In this document: in pieces, positions 9,264 to 19,290 of the stretch
Numbering within the stretch: the stretch's first letter is position 1
Layout: each line of letters begins with the position of its first letter
DNA from: an uncultured SAR116 cluster alpha proteobacterium
Lineage (GTDB): Bacteria; Pseudomonadota; Alphaproteobacteria; Puniceispirillales; Marisalimonadaceae
Assembly (NCBI GenBank): GCA_902615025.1
Contig: CACMNV010000010.1
Location: forward strand, 1-41,621
DNA: 41,621 nt
Reading direction: 5' to 3'
The notes under the pieces: generated by a model
What the model saw: the letters and a program-made list of their open reading frames with translations, nothing else
The model's database searches: none
What the model was told of the DNA's origin: nothing
Made by a program: the position numbers and the translations under genes

Positions 9264-10032
9264 AATTTATTTTTGGTTTTAGAAAATATTTTCCATAAAT
9301 CCTCATATCTATTTCAATAAAATTACCATTTAAGATATTATATTTTGATGTAACTTTGTTTAGTAATTTAAGTGTATCTAATACTTTAGTTTCGGGTAAC
9401 AAAATTTTTACTCCATTTTTCAAATTAATATTCCATCTTCTTTGATCAACAAAAGAAAAAGATAAATAATTTAGATTTACATTACTTTCTTTTATTAAAT
9501 TTAATATAACACTAGCATTTTTATTAGAGTTTTTTCCAATAAAAACAGGTAAATGAAATAAGTTTGGAGTTATTTTTCTCTCTATTATATTATTAAACTC
9601 ATCTATGAGATAATTATTATTTTCAATATTTAGTAAACCAATTATCTTTTTTTCTTCTATTTTGATTGTTATCAAATTATTAGATGTTTTAGTAATAATA
9701 AACTTTTTTATTAAATTTTTCTTGTTTAATACATTTGAGATGAGGTCGAGGTTATTAGAATTTCTATCTTCATCTAATTTTGTTTTTAATTCATTTATTA
9801 AAGACTTTTTATCAATATAATTATTTCCTAACACAATTAAATTTGGTGTGGTATTATTAAACCCAAATAAAAGTCTTTCTTTATATAATACGAGTTGTTC
9901 AACTATTAAGTTTTTATATTTGAAATAAGAAAAGTATGTAATTAACAGAATTGAAAGTGTTAATACAGTTATAATTAAAGTTTTGATATTAAAAAAAAGA
10001 AGAAATTTTTTAATTTTACTAAACCTTCTCAA
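9262..10032 (-). CDS. ftsQ: Cell division protein FtsQ
   Basis: A single-pass inner membrane protein of the divisome that bridges early and late division proteins through FtsB and FtsL. The 256-residue product has a basic cytoplasmic N-terminus (MRRFSKIKK), one transmembrane segment at roughly residues 14-36, and a periplasmic part beginning with a POTRA domain (NLIVLGNNYIDKKSLINEL region) followed by the beta domain (NYLIDEFNNIIER, LPVFIGK, KILLPE). Sequence conservation in FtsQ is low; the call rests on topology, these motifs and position between ddl and ftsA. Its start overlaps the end of ddl by 14 bases, so it is probably translationally coupled. Confidence 0.9.
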   Translation of the reverse strand: MRRFSKIKKFLLFFNIKTLIITVLTLSILLITYFSYFKYKNLIVEQLVLYKERLLFGFNNTTPNLIVLGNNYIDKKSLINELKTKLDEDRNSNNLDLISNVLNKKNLIKKFIITKTSNNLITIKIEEKKIIGLLNIENNNYLIDEFNNIIERKITPNLFHLPVFIGKNSNKNASVILNLIKESNVNLNYLSFSFVDQRRWNINLKNGVKILLPETKVLDTLKLLNKVTSKYNILNGNFIEIDMRIYGKYFLKPKIN

Positions 10033-10942
10033 ATTTTGCTTTGGAAATTAACTTGTCAACTAGTTCAGTTAGACTTATCCCGCAATATTTTGCTTGTTCA
10101 GGGGATAATGAAGTTTTAGTCATTCCTGGTTGAGTATTTATTTCAAGCATATATATTGTATCATCACGATCATCATATCTAAAATCACTTCTTGAGATTC
10201 CAGAACAGCCTAAAAGTTTATGAGCAAGTTTAGCCCATTTAATGACTTTATTATAAACTTTATTAGGTATTTTTGCAGGCAATATATGTAAAGAGCCATT
10301 ATAGGAGTATTTTGAATGATAATCATAAAAAAAATTTTTTTTCGAAATGATTTCTGTGACGACTAATGGTTTGTTTTCTAAAACAGATACGGTTAATTCC
10401 CTATTACCAACCAAAGGCTCTACTATGAATTGATTACTAAATAATTTATCTTTAATATTATTTAAATCATTTTCATTATTTAATATATTTATTTCAACGG
10501 AACTACCGCCACTTATTGGTTTTAAAACTAAAGGCAAATATTTTTTATATTCATTGAGTGATTTAAAATCATATGTTTTTGGGAAAATAATTTTCTCTGT
10601 TGTATTTTCAGAAAATTGACTTAAATAGTTTTTCGTTAATAACTTATTCATTGCTATTGTAGATGTATTTGCTCCTGAATGTGTGTATGGCATCCCAATT
10701 TTATTTAAAAAAGATTGAATTGTTCCATCTTCACCAAATGAGCCATGTAGTGCATTGAAACAAATATCAGGTTTAATAGTTAAAATTTGATCATAAAAGT
10801 TTTTATCAACAATGATTTTAGTAGCATAATATTTTTCTTTATCAATTGCATTATAGCAGGCGTTTCCTGAATTTAATGAAACTTCTCTTTCAGAACTTAA
10901 ACCTCCCATCAAAAAAGCAACATGTATTTTTTTACTTTTCAT
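10019..10942 (-). CDS. ddl: D-alanine--D-alanine ligase
   Basis: An ATP-grasp enzyme joining two D-alanines to make the terminal dipeptide of the peptidoglycan precursor that MurF attaches. The 307-residue product shows the N-terminal MGGLSSEREVSLNSG motif with the family Glu and Ser, the HGSFGEDG loop, PLVLKPISGGSSVEI in the ATP-grasp domain, and the metal-binding C-terminal pattern DFRYDDRDD followed by LEINTQPGMT. The ATG overlaps the murB stop (ATGA) and the 3' end overlaps ftsQ. The length matches the short Ddl typical of dcw clusters. Confidence 0.96.
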   Translation of the reverse strand: MKSKKIHVAFLMGGLSSEREVSLNSGNACYNAIDKEKYYATKIIVDKNFYDQILTIKPDICFNALHGSFGEDGTIQSFLNKIGMPYTHSGANTSTIAMNKLLTKNYLSQFSENTTEKIIFPKTYDFKSLNEYKKYLPLVLKPISGGSSVEINILNNENDLNNIKDKLFSNQFIVEPLVGNRELTVSVLENKPLVVTEIISKKNFFYDYHSKYSYNGSLHILPAKIPNKVYNKVIKWAKLAHKLLGCSGISRSDFRYDDRDDTIYMLEINTQPGMTKTSLSPEQAKYCGISLTELVDKLISKAKFEKV

Positions 10943-11820
10943 TTTTCACCAACAATTTTAATTTCCCAATTAAGTTTTTTTCCTGTTTTTTCAAAAACTT
11001 TTTTTCTTACAATTTCTCCAAGTTTTTCAATATCAGTTGCTGTAGCATTATTTTCATTAATTATAAAATTGCAGTGCTTGTTGGAAATAATAGCCCCACC
11101 ATTTTTTAATCCTCTACAACCAGAATTATCTATAAGTTCCCAAGCTTTAAAATTCTTTCCATTCATAAATGTACTTCCACCAGTTTTTTGTCCAGTTGGT
11201 TGGCTCATTTTTCTAGATTGAATTATTTCTTTCATCTTTTTTTGAATTTGTTCTTCGGAGCCGTCATTTGACTTAAATCTTGCTTTTAAAAACATCCATT
11301 CATGACTTAATTTATTCGTTCTGTAATCTAGTTGAAGGTCTTTAACTGTGAATTTTTTTAAAATCCCATTATTATTTATTGCAGTAACGTCAATTAAAAT
11401 ATTTTTAATCTCAGATCCGTATGCACCTGAATTCATTTTTATGCCACCACCAATAGTTCCAGGTATGCCGATTAAGAATTCTAGTCCAGTTTTTGAATTA
11501 TTTCTTGCAAACCTTGCAACATCTGCATCCATAGCACCACAATAGGCAGTTATAATTCCTTGTTTATCAATAAAAATTTCTTTCAATTTATTAAAGTGAA
11601 TAATTATTCCATCAAAACCTCGGTCTCTTATGATTATATTGGATCCTGCCCCTAAAGGATATATTGGTAGATCTAATTTATTATCTTTCAAGAAAGAAAT
11701 TAAATTTTCTTCAGATGAAGGTTGAAAATAATATTTAGAGCATCCACCAACGCCGAACCATGTTAAGTTGCTCATTTTTTTATTCTCAACTAATGAGGTT
11801 GTGCTAATCATATTACTCAT
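10939..11820 (-). CDS. murB: UDP-N-acetylenolpyruvoylglucosamine reductase MurB
   Basis: FAD- and NADPH-dependent reduction that produces UDP-N-acetylmuramic acid. The 293-residue product has the FAD-binding features of the family: YPLGAGSNIIIRD near residue 55, GLEFLIGIPGTIGGGIKMNSGAYG in the middle and the catalytic serine motif GGSTFMN; CRGLKNGGAIISNKHCNFI follows near the C-terminus. The length and the lack of the long E. coli insertion fit a type II MurB. The start ATG shares one base with the murC stop (TAATG) and the end overlaps ddl. Confidence 0.96.
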   Translation of the reverse strand: MSNMISTTSLVENKKMSNLTWFGVGGCSKYYFQPSSEENLISFLKDNKLDLPIYPLGAGSNIIIRDRGFDGIIIHFNKLKEIFIDKQGIITAYCGAMDADVARFARNNSKTGLEFLIGIPGTIGGGIKMNSGAYGSEIKNILIDVTAINNNGILKKFTVKDLQLDYRTNKLSHEWMFLKARFKSNDGSEEQIQKKMKEIIQSRKMSQPTGQKTGGSTFMNGKNFKAWELIDNSGCRGLKNGGAIISNKHCNFIINENNATATDIEKLGEIVRKKVFEKTGKKLNWEIKIVGEK

Positions 11821-13235
11821 TATTTACTTAAAATTTCTAATTTGTTTTTTAGATTATTTGCTATTTTAGTTATATTACCTGCTCCTAAAAAAATAATAAT
11901 TTGATAATTATTTATTTTTTTTAAAATAATTTTATAAATATCTTCATCATTTATTATGGAGGTAACATTTTTATGACCATAATTTCTTATTCCATTTTCA
12001 AGATCAATATTATTATAATTTGCTATTTTTTTTTCACCTGCAGCATATACATTTAATAAAACAACTTCGTCAGCATCGTTAAAACAAGAGCAAAATTCGT
12101 TAAAGAGATTTTTTAATCTAGAATATCTATGTGGTTGAAATATTGCCAAAACTTTGCTTTTTTCAGCTATTAATTTAGTTGCGCTTAAGGCTGCTTTAAT
12201 TTCCTCTGGATGATGGCCATAGTCGTCTATTATTTTTGTATGTTTATATGAATCTATCAACTGAAAACGTCTTTGAACACCATTGAAGTTTTTTAAAGCT
12301 AATTTTATTATGTCTGGCTTTATGTTTAATTCTAAAGCAATAGATATTGAAGCTAGAGCGTTTTGTATATTATGAAGTCCAAGCATTGCAAAGGAAATAT
12401 TCTTGATTGTATAATTTTCTTCATTTGTTTTATTTTTATAGGTGACATCAAAGTACATTTTTTGGTTTTTTACTGCAATGTTTTCAGCTTTAACATCTGC
12501 ATTTGGTGATAATCCATAAGTTATAATTTTTCTATTTTTTAAATTTGAGAATATTTTTTGCACCCTTGGATGGTCAATGCAAACCGAACAAAATCCATAA
12601 AATGGGATTGAAGATATAAAATTTATAAATGCATTCTCTAAATTTTTTTCATTTTTATGAAAATCGAGGTGTTCTAAGTCAATATTTGTAATAACTGCAA
12701 CGGTAGGCATTAACCTTGAAAAACTACCATCACTTTCATCTGCTTCTACAACCATCCATTGACCTTGACCTAATTTTGCATTACTTGCCAAAGAGGAAAT
12801 AATGCCACCGTTTATTATCGTTGGATCCATTTTATTAGTATCTAGAATTTTTGAAATTAGGGATGTAGTTGTTGTTTTTCCATGTGTACCTGCAATAGCT
12901 ATTGACTTTTTAAGTTTCATTAACTCGCTAAGCATTTCAGATCTATGAATAATAGGGATAAATAGTTTTTTTGCCTCTACAATTTCAGGGTTATTTTGTT
13001 TAATTGCAGATGAATAAACTACTATACTTGCGTTCTTAATATTATTTCTGTCATGTCCTATAAATATTTTAACACCTAAAGAAATTAAACGATTAATTAT
13101 TTTTGACGAAGATACATCACTTCCTTGTACTTCATAACCAGATTTTATTAAAATTTCAGCTATCCCACTCATTCCAATGCCGCCGATGCCAACAAAGTGA
13201 AAAAAACCAAAATTTTTAGGTATATTAATTATCAT
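11820..13235 (-). CDS. murC: UDP-N-acetylmuramate--L-alanine ligase MurC
   Basis: Adds L-alanine to UDP-MurNAc with ATP, the first amino-acid step of the peptide stem. The 471-residue product has the N-terminal Rossmann motif GIGGIGMSGIA (about residues 16-26), the Mur-ligase P-loop GTHGKTTTT at 116-124, the central EADESDGSF segment, DDYGHHPEEI with the conserved DYGHHP motif, and the C-terminal domain with FQPHRYSR and GAGNI. The gene lies between murG (7 bases upstream) and murB in the normal dcw order. Confidence 0.97.
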   Translation of the reverse strand: MIINIPKNFGFFHFVGIGGIGMSGIAEILIKSGYEVQGSDVSSSKIINRLISLGVKIFIGHDRNNIKNASIVVYSSAIKQNNPEIVEAKKLFIPIIHRSEMLSELMKLKKSIAIAGTHGKTTTTSLISKILDTNKMDPTIINGGIISSLASNAKLGQGQWMVVEADESDGSFSRLMPTVAVITNIDLEHLDFHKNEKNLENAFINFISSIPFYGFCSVCIDHPRVQKIFSNLKNRKIITYGLSPNADVKAENIAVKNQKMYFDVTYKNKTNEENYTIKNISFAMLGLHNIQNALASISIALELNIKPDIIKLALKNFNGVQRRFQLIDSYKHTKIIDDYGHHPEEIKAALSATKLIAEKSKVLAIFQPHRYSRLKNLFNEFCSCFNDADEVVLLNVYAAGEKKIANYNNIDLENGIRNYGHKNVTSIINDEDIYKIILKKINNYQIIIFLGAGNITKIANNLKNKLEILSK

Positions 13236-13242
13236 TATAATT

Positions 13243-14367
13243 TCATTTTATAATATATTTTGAGAGAATTTCATTAGGTGACTTATATTTTTTTTTTCTA
13301 TCATTTTCGTTTTTAAATTTTTCTAAATTTACCTTTATTTTATCTAAATGTAAATTTTTGGTAATTATGTCCTCAATTATTTTTATCAAAGTATCATTTT
13401 CAAAATTATCTTCATCTATTACCCAACCAATTTTATTATCATTAATAATTTTACAATTAATTGCTTGATGATCATCCATCGAATTTTTTAATGGTATTAT
13501 TATGCAGGGTATTTTCAAATACAATATTTCAGCTATCGTAGAACCTCCTGCTCTACAAATAATAAGGTCTGTTTTTTTATAATATTTTTCTATATTTGGG
13601 AAAAAAGATCTAACTTCAGACGTTACGTTGTTAATTCTATATAATTGTTTTACCTTGTCTATTTTTGAACTTATTACCTGATGAAATAAATTTAACTTCT
13701 TCTTAACTTTTGGGTTTAGATTTATGAATGAGTTTACTAATGAAATTGAAAAGAACTCAGAGCCCAAACTTCCTCCAAAAACAAGAATATTTAGTTTATT
13801 ATTATTATTTTTTTTTATTTTTATAGACTTAATTTCTTTTCTTATAGGTGTGCCTGAGTAAATTCTTTTATTAAAGTGTTTTAAAGGTATAATTTTATCA
13901 AATGGTATGAATGTTTTTGATGCAAAAGGTTCTAAAATCTTGTTTGCTCTTCCCATTATTGCATTTTGTTCGTGAATAAAATATTCAACTTTAAAGAAAA
14001 ATTTTCCTATTAAACAAGGTAATATAGTGGTGTAACCACCAAAACTAATTTGAGTTTTTGGTTTATATTTAAAATAAAAATGCGTTAATTTAATGAAAGA
14101 ACTTATAAAAAAATATAAAAATTTAAATTTATTTATTAAACCTTTTTTAAAAGGACTAATTATATTTATGATTATAACTTCAAAATTTTTCTGATTAACT
14201 AGATCTTTTTCATTTAATATGTAATTGTATCCTCTTTCATCAGTTATAAAAATTACTTTATTTGTTTTTTTTATTTCATATAGAATAGCTAAAGCAGGAA
14301 AAATATGGCCACCGGTTCCTCCAGCAATCAATGTAATTATGTTGTGTTGTTTTGATTTAATAATCAT
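13243..14367 (-). CDS. murG: Lipid II synthase MurG (GlcNAc transferase)
   Basis: A membrane-associated GT28 glycosyltransferase that transfers GlcNAc from UDP-GlcNAc to lipid I. The 374-residue product has the N-terminal glycine-rich loop AGGTGGHIFPALAI at residues 15-28, HEQNAIMGRANK in the middle, the second G loop FGGSLGSEFFS, and the UDP-binding segment CRAGGSTIAEI followed by PLKNSMDDHQ, which matches the family motif ending in DHQ. The start overlaps ftsW by four bases (ATGA). The C-terminus is more Lys- and Asn-rich than usual, as expected in AT-rich DNA. Confidence 0.95.
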   Translation of the reverse strand: MIIKSKQHNIITLIAGGTGGHIFPALAILYEIKKTNKVIFITDERGYNYILNEKDLVNQKNFEVIIINIISPFKKGLINKFKFLYFFISSFIKLTHFYFKYKPKTQISFGGYTTILPCLIGKFFFKVEYFIHEQNAIMGRANKILEPFASKTFIPFDKIIPLKHFNKRIYSGTPIRKEIKSIKIKKNNNNKLNILVFGGSLGSEFFSISLVNSFINLNPKVKKKLNLFHQVISSKIDKVKQLYRINNVTSEVRSFFPNIEKYYKKTDLIICRAGGSTIAEILYLKIPCIIIPLKNSMDDHQAINCKIINDNKIGWVIDEDNFENDTLIKIIEDIITKNLHLDKIKVNLEKFKNENDRKKKYKSPNEILSKYIIK

Positions 14368-15497
14368 TTATAATCTTCAATGTTTAAATTCACTTCGCTA
14401 AAATCAATTTGTTTTCTTGTTAAACTTAGTAAAAAACCAATAACTATTGCTGCAGAAATTGTTGATGATCCTCCATAAGATAAAAATGGTAATGTCATTC
14501 CTTTTGTTGGAATTATAGATAAATTACTTGATATGTGTATCAATGATTGGACACCAATTAAAGCTGATAAACTAGATAAACATAATATTTGGAAAATATC
14601 TTTACAATTAAAGGCAATTATAAGAGGTCTTAAGATAATAATTGTATAAATTAAAATTATTATTAGACATACAATTATACCAAATTCTTCAGCTATCACT
14701 GAGAAAATAAAATCTGTATGTGCATCAGGTAAATTATTTTTTAAGGACCCTTCGCCAATACCTTTCCCAAAGTAACCGGCATCATTAAATAATTTCAGTG
14801 CTTGGTTAGCTTGAAAATTTGTACCAAAAATAAAATCATTAATTCTTACGTATACGTGAGAATAAAAATTATAAGCTAATAAAATTACTGTTGGAATTAC
14901 AAATATTAAAAAAATAAAAAAAAGCATTGGAATTCCTGTTATCAATAATTGAAAAATCCATATTGTTGTTATTAATAGTGTCATACCTAAGTCAGGTTGC
15001 AATAATAACATTATATCAATTGATAAGATTGATAAGATTGATAAGAATAAAAATTTATTTTTTTTGGTTGATTTCCAGATAGTTAAAAGCCAAGCATTGA
15101 TAATTATAAAAAATGGTTTTATAAATTCACTAGGTTGTAATGATTGGCCAAAGACATCAATCCATCTTTTAGCTCCTTTAATGTCAGAACCATATTGAAG
15201 ACAATATAATAACGCAGCAAAAAGTAATCCAAAACCTACAAGCGATAGGAATTTAATTTTGTGAAAGTTTAATTTACTCAAAATTACTGCTATCAAAAAA
15301 CTCAATATTACAAAGATTGTATGTTTTATTGAAAAATAATAATTCTCTTTGTTTAGTTTTAGTTCTAATGTACTTGAAGATGTAAGAATAAATATTATTC
15401 CAAGTAATAATAAAGTAAAAAAACTGAAAAATATCCATTTGTCAATTGTCCAAAGCCAAATTGAAAGACCTGATCTATCAGAACGTGAAAGCATCAT
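14364..15497 (-). CDS. ftsW: Septal peptidoglycan glycosyltransferase FtsW (SEDS family)
   Basis: A polytopic inner membrane protein that polymerises lipid II at the septum together with FtsI. The 377 residues form about ten hydrophobic segments. Family features include AKRWIDVFGQSLQPSEFIK in the first half, the DAHTDFIFSVIAEEFG loop, and the C-terminal GMTLPFLSYGGSS motif. Two adjacent ATG codons occur at the start; the first overlaps the murD stop. A 9-base tandem repeat inside the gene encodes LSI units in a membrane segment. The position between murD and murG is canonical. Confidence 0.95.
   Translation of the reverse strand: MMLSRSDRSGLSIWLWTIDKWIFFSFFTLLLLGIIFILTSSSTLELKLNKENYYFSIKHTIFVILSFLIAVILSKLNFHKIKFLSLVGFGLLFAALLYCLQYGSDIKGAKRWIDVFGQSLQPSEFIKPFFIIINAWLLTIWKSTKKNKFLFLSILSILSIDIMLLLQPDLGMTLLITTIWIFQLLITGIPMLFFIFLIFVIPTVILLAYNFYSHVYVRINDFIFGTNFQANQALKLFNDAGYFGKGIGEGSLKNNLPDAHTDFIFSVIAEEFGIIVCLIIILIYTIIILRPLIIAFNCKDIFQILCLSSLSALIGVQSLIHISSNLSIIPTKGMTLPFLSYGGSSTISAAIVIGFLLSLTRKQIDFSEVNLNIEDYK
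15021..15047 (-). repeat. Three tandem 9-bp units inside ftsW
   Basis: On the plus strand the units read TGATAAGAT, TGATAAGAT and TGATAAGAA. In the ftsW frame they encode repeated Leu-Ser-Ile triplets within a hydrophobic segment. Unit gain or loss would keep the frame. Confidence 0.7.
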
Positions 15498-16780
15498 TTT
15501 TTAATACTCTTTAATTGTTCAAATACTTCTTTTTTAAAAATCTCGCCTCTTTCCTCAAAATTTTTATATTCATCAAAACTTGCGGCAGCTGGAGAAAATA
15601 GTATTGTGAGCTTGTCATTTTTAATTTTAGATATTTTTTCAAATAGATATTTTATTAATTCATCTAAATTATTAAAAATAAAAATTTTTCTTTTAAAATT
15701 TGTTTCTTTTATTTGTTTGTAAAATCTCTTTTTTGAGCTGCCAAATAAATAGATTGCTTCAACTTGTTGTAAGTGTTTAATTGCTTTTCCTAAGCCATCT
15801 TTTTTTTCAAGTCCGCCTGCAATCCAATGAATATTTTGATATGATTTCAATGCAGCTGAAGCAGATTCACCATTCGTAGCTTTACTATCATTAATAATTT
15901 CAAGATAATTTGATTTGTAAATAACTTCCATTCTATGAGGTAATGGCACAAAATTAAAAATTGAGGATTTGATTGATGATGATTTGACACCAATCTTTTT
16001 CGATATTAAAAACGAAATCTCAAATAGAATTTTGTTATGTTCTCCCAAAAGATTATTACATTTTATTTCTTTTCCGTGTGTATTAATTACATTTAGGTCA
16101 TTAATATTTCCTAATTTTTGTGTAATTTTATTTTTTAAAAAAATATCTTTATGATTTACTACTAAATACCCATTATCTTTAACAGCTTCAATTAATCTTA
16201 ATTTTGCATTTAGATATGCTTCAAAATTACCATGGTAATCTATATGATCATTCGATATATTAGTGATAATACCTATATCTATTTTTAAACTAGGTATTGA
16301 GAGCAATTGATAACTAGATAATTCAACAATTACTATATTTTTTTCAGAGGGATTGACTAAGCACGCAGGATTCCCAAAATTTCCACAAATAATATTTTTA
16401 ATTTTATTTTCTGATAAGATATGCGAAATCAATGAAGCTAAAGTCGATTTGCCATTTGTACCTGTTATCCCGATAATTATCGATTTAGGCTTTTGTTCAA
16501 AATATAACTCAATTTCATTTTGTAATTTAACTTTATGGTTTTCAGCAAGTTTAACAATTGGATGTTTGTTTTTACCACTAATTGTTATTCCTGGAGAAAT
16601 AATTATTCTGCTTAAATTATTCCAATCCCAATTAAGATAATTTTTCCAATACTTTTTAAGTTTAAAATTTGGTTTAATTTTATCGTCAAAAACTACAATA
16701 TTTTTATTTTGTTTTTTTAATAATTCAAAGGCAGCTAAACCAGATATTCCTAAACCAAGTATTCCCGTCAAATTTCTCAT
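15494..16780 (-). CDS. murD: UDP-N-acetylmuramoylalanine--D-glutamate ligase MurD
   Basis: Adds D-glutamate to UDP-MurNAc-L-Ala. The 428-residue product starts with a Rossmann-type loop LGLGISGLA (residues 8-16), has the P-loop TGTNGKST at residues 106-113, the central segment VIVELSSYQL and NISNDHIDYHG, the NDSKATN motif for the third domain and the C-terminal LFSPAAASFDEYKNFEERG, which is diagnostic of MurD. It follows mraY by 21 bases and overlaps ftsW. All catalytic segments are intact. Confidence 0.97.
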   Translation of the reverse strand: MRNLTGILGLGISGLAAFELLKKQNKNIVVFDDKIKPNFKLKKYWKNYLNWDWNNLSRIIISPGITISGKNKHPIVKLAENHKVKLQNEIELYFEQKPKSIIIGITGTNGKSTLASLISHILSENKIKNIICGNFGNPACLVNPSEKNIVIVELSSYQLLSIPSLKIDIGIITNISNDHIDYHGNFEAYLNAKLRLIEAVKDNGYLVVNHKDIFLKNKITQKLGNINDLNVINTHGKEIKCNNLLGEHNKILFEISFLISKKIGVKSSSIKSSIFNFVPLPHRMEVIYKSNYLEIINDSKATNGESASAALKSYQNIHWIAGGLEKKDGLGKAIKHLQQVEAIYLFGSSKKRFYKQIKETNFKRKIFIFNNLDELIKYLFEKISKIKNDKLTILFSPAAASFDEYKNFEERGEIFKKEVFEQLKSIKK

Positions 16781-16801
16781 TTTAATTTATTCAATCAAGT
16801 T

Positions 16802-17890
16802 TTATCTTAATTTTAATGATGATAGGCCAATTAAAGCTAAAATAACTGCAATAATCCAAAATCTGATTACTATTGTTGATTCTTCCCAACCTTTTTGTTC
16901 AAAGTGATGATGTAATGGTGCCATTTTAAAAATTCTTCTACCCGTGAGTTTAAATGATATAACTTGAATAATTACGGAAACAGTTTCTAATACAAAAAGG
17001 CCACCTATAATTATAAGAACAATTTCATGTCTTACAGCTAAAGCTGTTGATCCTAAAAATGCACCTAAAGATAATGAACCAGTATCTCCCATAAAAACCA
17101 TTGCAGGAGGTGCGTTAAACCATAAAAATCCTAATCCTGCTCCAATTAAAGCTCCTGCTAAAACAGCTAATTCTCCTACACCTGGAACATAGGTTATTTG
17201 AAGATAATTAGAAAAGTTTATGTTACCCACTAAATATGAAATTAAAGCAAATGATAAACAAGCAATCATAACTGGTACAATTGCAAGGCCATCAAGCCCA
17301 TCAGTTAAATTTACTGCATTGGAGCTTCCTACAATAACCAAAATACCAAAAGGTAAATAAAAAATTCCTAAATCAATAACTAACTCTTTAAAAAAGGGTA
17401 AAGAAACAGTGTTTATATAATTTATTGGGAATTGTTGGTTAATTAAATATACAGCTACAAAAGCTGTTAAAATTTGTAATATTAACTTATATTTTCCTCT
17501 TAGTCCTTTAGTTGATTTTCTTTTTATTTTTAGCCAATCATCGTAAAGTCCAATAAGGCCAAAAATTGTAGATGTTATTAAAATTATCCATACCAGAATA
17601 TTATCTAATTTAGACCATAAAATTGTTGAACATAAAAAAGCAAATAAAATTAATAATCCACCCATTGTTGGAGTTCCTTTTTTTTTAATCAAATGACTAG
17701 TTGGACCATCATCTCTAATAGGTTGGCCAATAGATTGAATTTTTTTTAAATTTTGAATTAAAAAAGGACCTAGTAAAAAACTAATTATTAAAGCTGTTAA
17801 AGTTGCTCCACCAGTTCTAAATGTTATATATCTAAATACATTTAGTGGTTGGAAATACTCTACATAGTTTAAAAAAAACTCAGGAAACAA
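16802..17890 (-). CDS. mraY: Phospho-MurNAc-pentapeptide translocase MraY (TTG start)
   Basis: An integral membrane enzyme that moves phospho-MurNAc-pentapeptide onto undecaprenyl phosphate to make lipid I. The 362 residues contain about ten membrane segments and the family motifs [10 protein letters not shown], the aspartate-rich [33 protein letters not shown] and the PLHHHFE loop. The reading frame begins with TTG, two bases after the murF stop; a GGAG sequence within the last codons of murF is correctly spaced, and the protein start MFPEFF fits the family. The non-ATG start is therefore probably genuine. Confidence 0.96.
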   Translation of the reverse strand: MFPEFFLNYVEYFQPLNVFRYITFRTGGATLTALIISFLLGPFLIQNLKKIQSIGQPIRDDGPTSHLIKKKGTPTMGGLLILFAFLCSTILWSKLDNILVWIILITSTIFGLIGLYDDWLKIKRKSTKGLRGKYKLILQILTAFVAVYLINQQFPINYINTVSLPFFKELVIDLGIFYLPFGILVIVGSSNAVNLTDGLDGLAIVPVMIACLSFALISYLVGNINFSNYLQITYVPGVGELAVLAGALIGAGLGFLWFNAPPAMVFMGDTGSLSLGAFLGSTALAVRHEIVLIIIGGLFVLETVSVIIQVISFKLTGRRIFKMAPLHHHFEQKGWEESTIVIRFWIIAVILALIGLSSLKLR

Positions 17891-17892
17891 TT

Positions 17893-19290
17893 TTATTCTC
17901 CAAGTTCATATTTTTTTTTCAAGTTTTTACAAAATTTATATAATCCTGTACCATTTGAACCCTTAACAAAAACTATGTCATTATTGTGAACAAGTTTGTC
18001 AAAATTTACTTCCAACAATTTAATATTTTTAAAATGTTTACAAACAAAGTTATTTTTTAAATTATCTGATAAAATTTTAGATATCTCTCCAATTGTAAAT
18101 AAGGTTTTTGGTCTAATTTTTTTTAGAAAGGGAACAATTTTTTTATGATAGATATAAGTATCGGGTCCTAATTCAAGCATGTCACCTATGATTAAAACGT
18201 ATTTATTTGAATTATTTTTATATAAATTTGTTAGAGAAGTCTCTAAAGAATGTGGGCTTGAGTTGTAAGCATCGTTAATTACAGTTATAGTTTTATTAGC
18301 GTTTATTCTTAATTTAAACTGGTTTCCTCTGCCATCTGAAGGTGAAAGTCGATTAATTTTTTCTTTTATTTTATTTAAATCAAGTTTTAAACATTTTACT
18401 ACAGTCAAAATACTTATTAGGTTCAAAGCTAAATGATGAGGTAGGTGGTTAAGGTTAGTTTTGAAATTTTCTGATTTAACTAAAAAACTATCTTTTTCTT
18501 GAACAACAGAAAAAATAGATTTTTTAACTCCAAACGGTATTATTTGATCTGTATAATTCAAAGCAATTTTTTTAAGAAAACTATACCATCTATTGTCATT
18601 GTTAAGAATTATTTGTCCATTTTTCATTAATCCATGAAATATCTCACTTTTAGCTAATGCTATATCCTGTTCTGATTTAAAATTTTCTAGATGATTATTT
18701 GCAACATTACTAATTATAATTAAATCGGGCTTTGCAATTAAAGATAGTCTTTTTAATTCATTTTTTTTGCTCATACCTAGTTCTAAAATACAATAATTAA
18801 ATTTAGAAGGTAGTTTCATTAATGAGAGAGATAACCCAATAATATTATTATTATTACCAGGGGTGGCAAAAGTTTTACCAAATTCACTAAAAATAACTTT
18901 TGCCATGTCTTTTGTAGTTGTTTTTCCGTTTGAACCAGTAATACCAATTGTTTTCCCTTTAAATCTATTTCTGCTAAATTCAGCAAAATTTATTAATGCT
19001 GATAGTGTATTTTTTACAAATAATCCATTATATTTTAGAGCACTATCTTTACGTGATACAATAACTCCGGAGGCTCCTTTTTGTATTGCTTTTTCTAAGT
19101 AGTCGTGCCCATCAAAATGTTTGCCTTTTATTGCTATAAATAAATCATTATGCTCAATAGACCGTGTATCTATACTTATCCCCGTAATTTTTTTGTTATT
19201 TAAAAATTTTGTGGTTAAATCTTTGCCTTTTGATGCACTTATTAATTCATGTTTTGTCCACAAAATTTCATTTATAGAACTATTACTCAC
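17893..19290 (-). CDS. murF: UDP-MurNAc-tripeptide--D-Ala-D-Ala ligase MurF (GTG start)
   Basis: Attaches the D-Ala-D-Ala dipeptide made by Ddl, completing the pentapeptide stem. The 465-residue product has the N-terminal [20 protein letters not shown] segment shared by MurE and MurF, the P-loop [11 protein letters not shown] at residues 118-128, [23 protein letters not shown] characteristic of MurF, and IGDMLELG in the C-terminal domain. The start is GTG, overlapping the murE stop (GTGA), which suggests re-initiation. Downstream mraY follows at two bases. Confidence 0.96.
   Translation of the reverse strand: MSNSSINEILWTKHELISASKGKDLTTKFLNNKKITGISIDTRSIEHNDLFIAIKGKHFDGHDYLEKAIQKGASGVIVSRKDSALKYNGLFVKNTLSALINFAEFSRNRFKGKTIGITGSNGKTTTKDMAKVIFSEFGKTFATPGNNNNIIGLSLSLMKLPSKFNYCILELGMSKKNELKRLSLIAKPDLIIISNVANNHLENFKSEQDIALAKSEIFHGLMKNGQIILNNDNRWYSFLKKIALNYTDQIIPFGVKKSIFSVVQEKDSFLVKSENFKTNLNHLPHHLALNLISILTVVKCLKLDLNKIKEKINRLSPSDGRGNQFKLRINANKTITVINDAYNSSPHSLETSLTNLYKNNSNKYVLIIGDMLELGPDTYIYHKKIVPFLKKIRPKTLFTIGEISKILSDNLKNNFVCKHFKNIKLLEVNFDKLVHNNDIVFVKGSNGTGLYKFCKNLKKKYELGE

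Noticed and set aside
10846-11221. Two overlapping plus-strand open frames, rich in Phe and Ser
   Set aside because: They are antisense to ddl and murB, which show full family motifs; Phe/Ser richness is the usual product of reading Lys- and Glu-rich AT-biased genes backwards.
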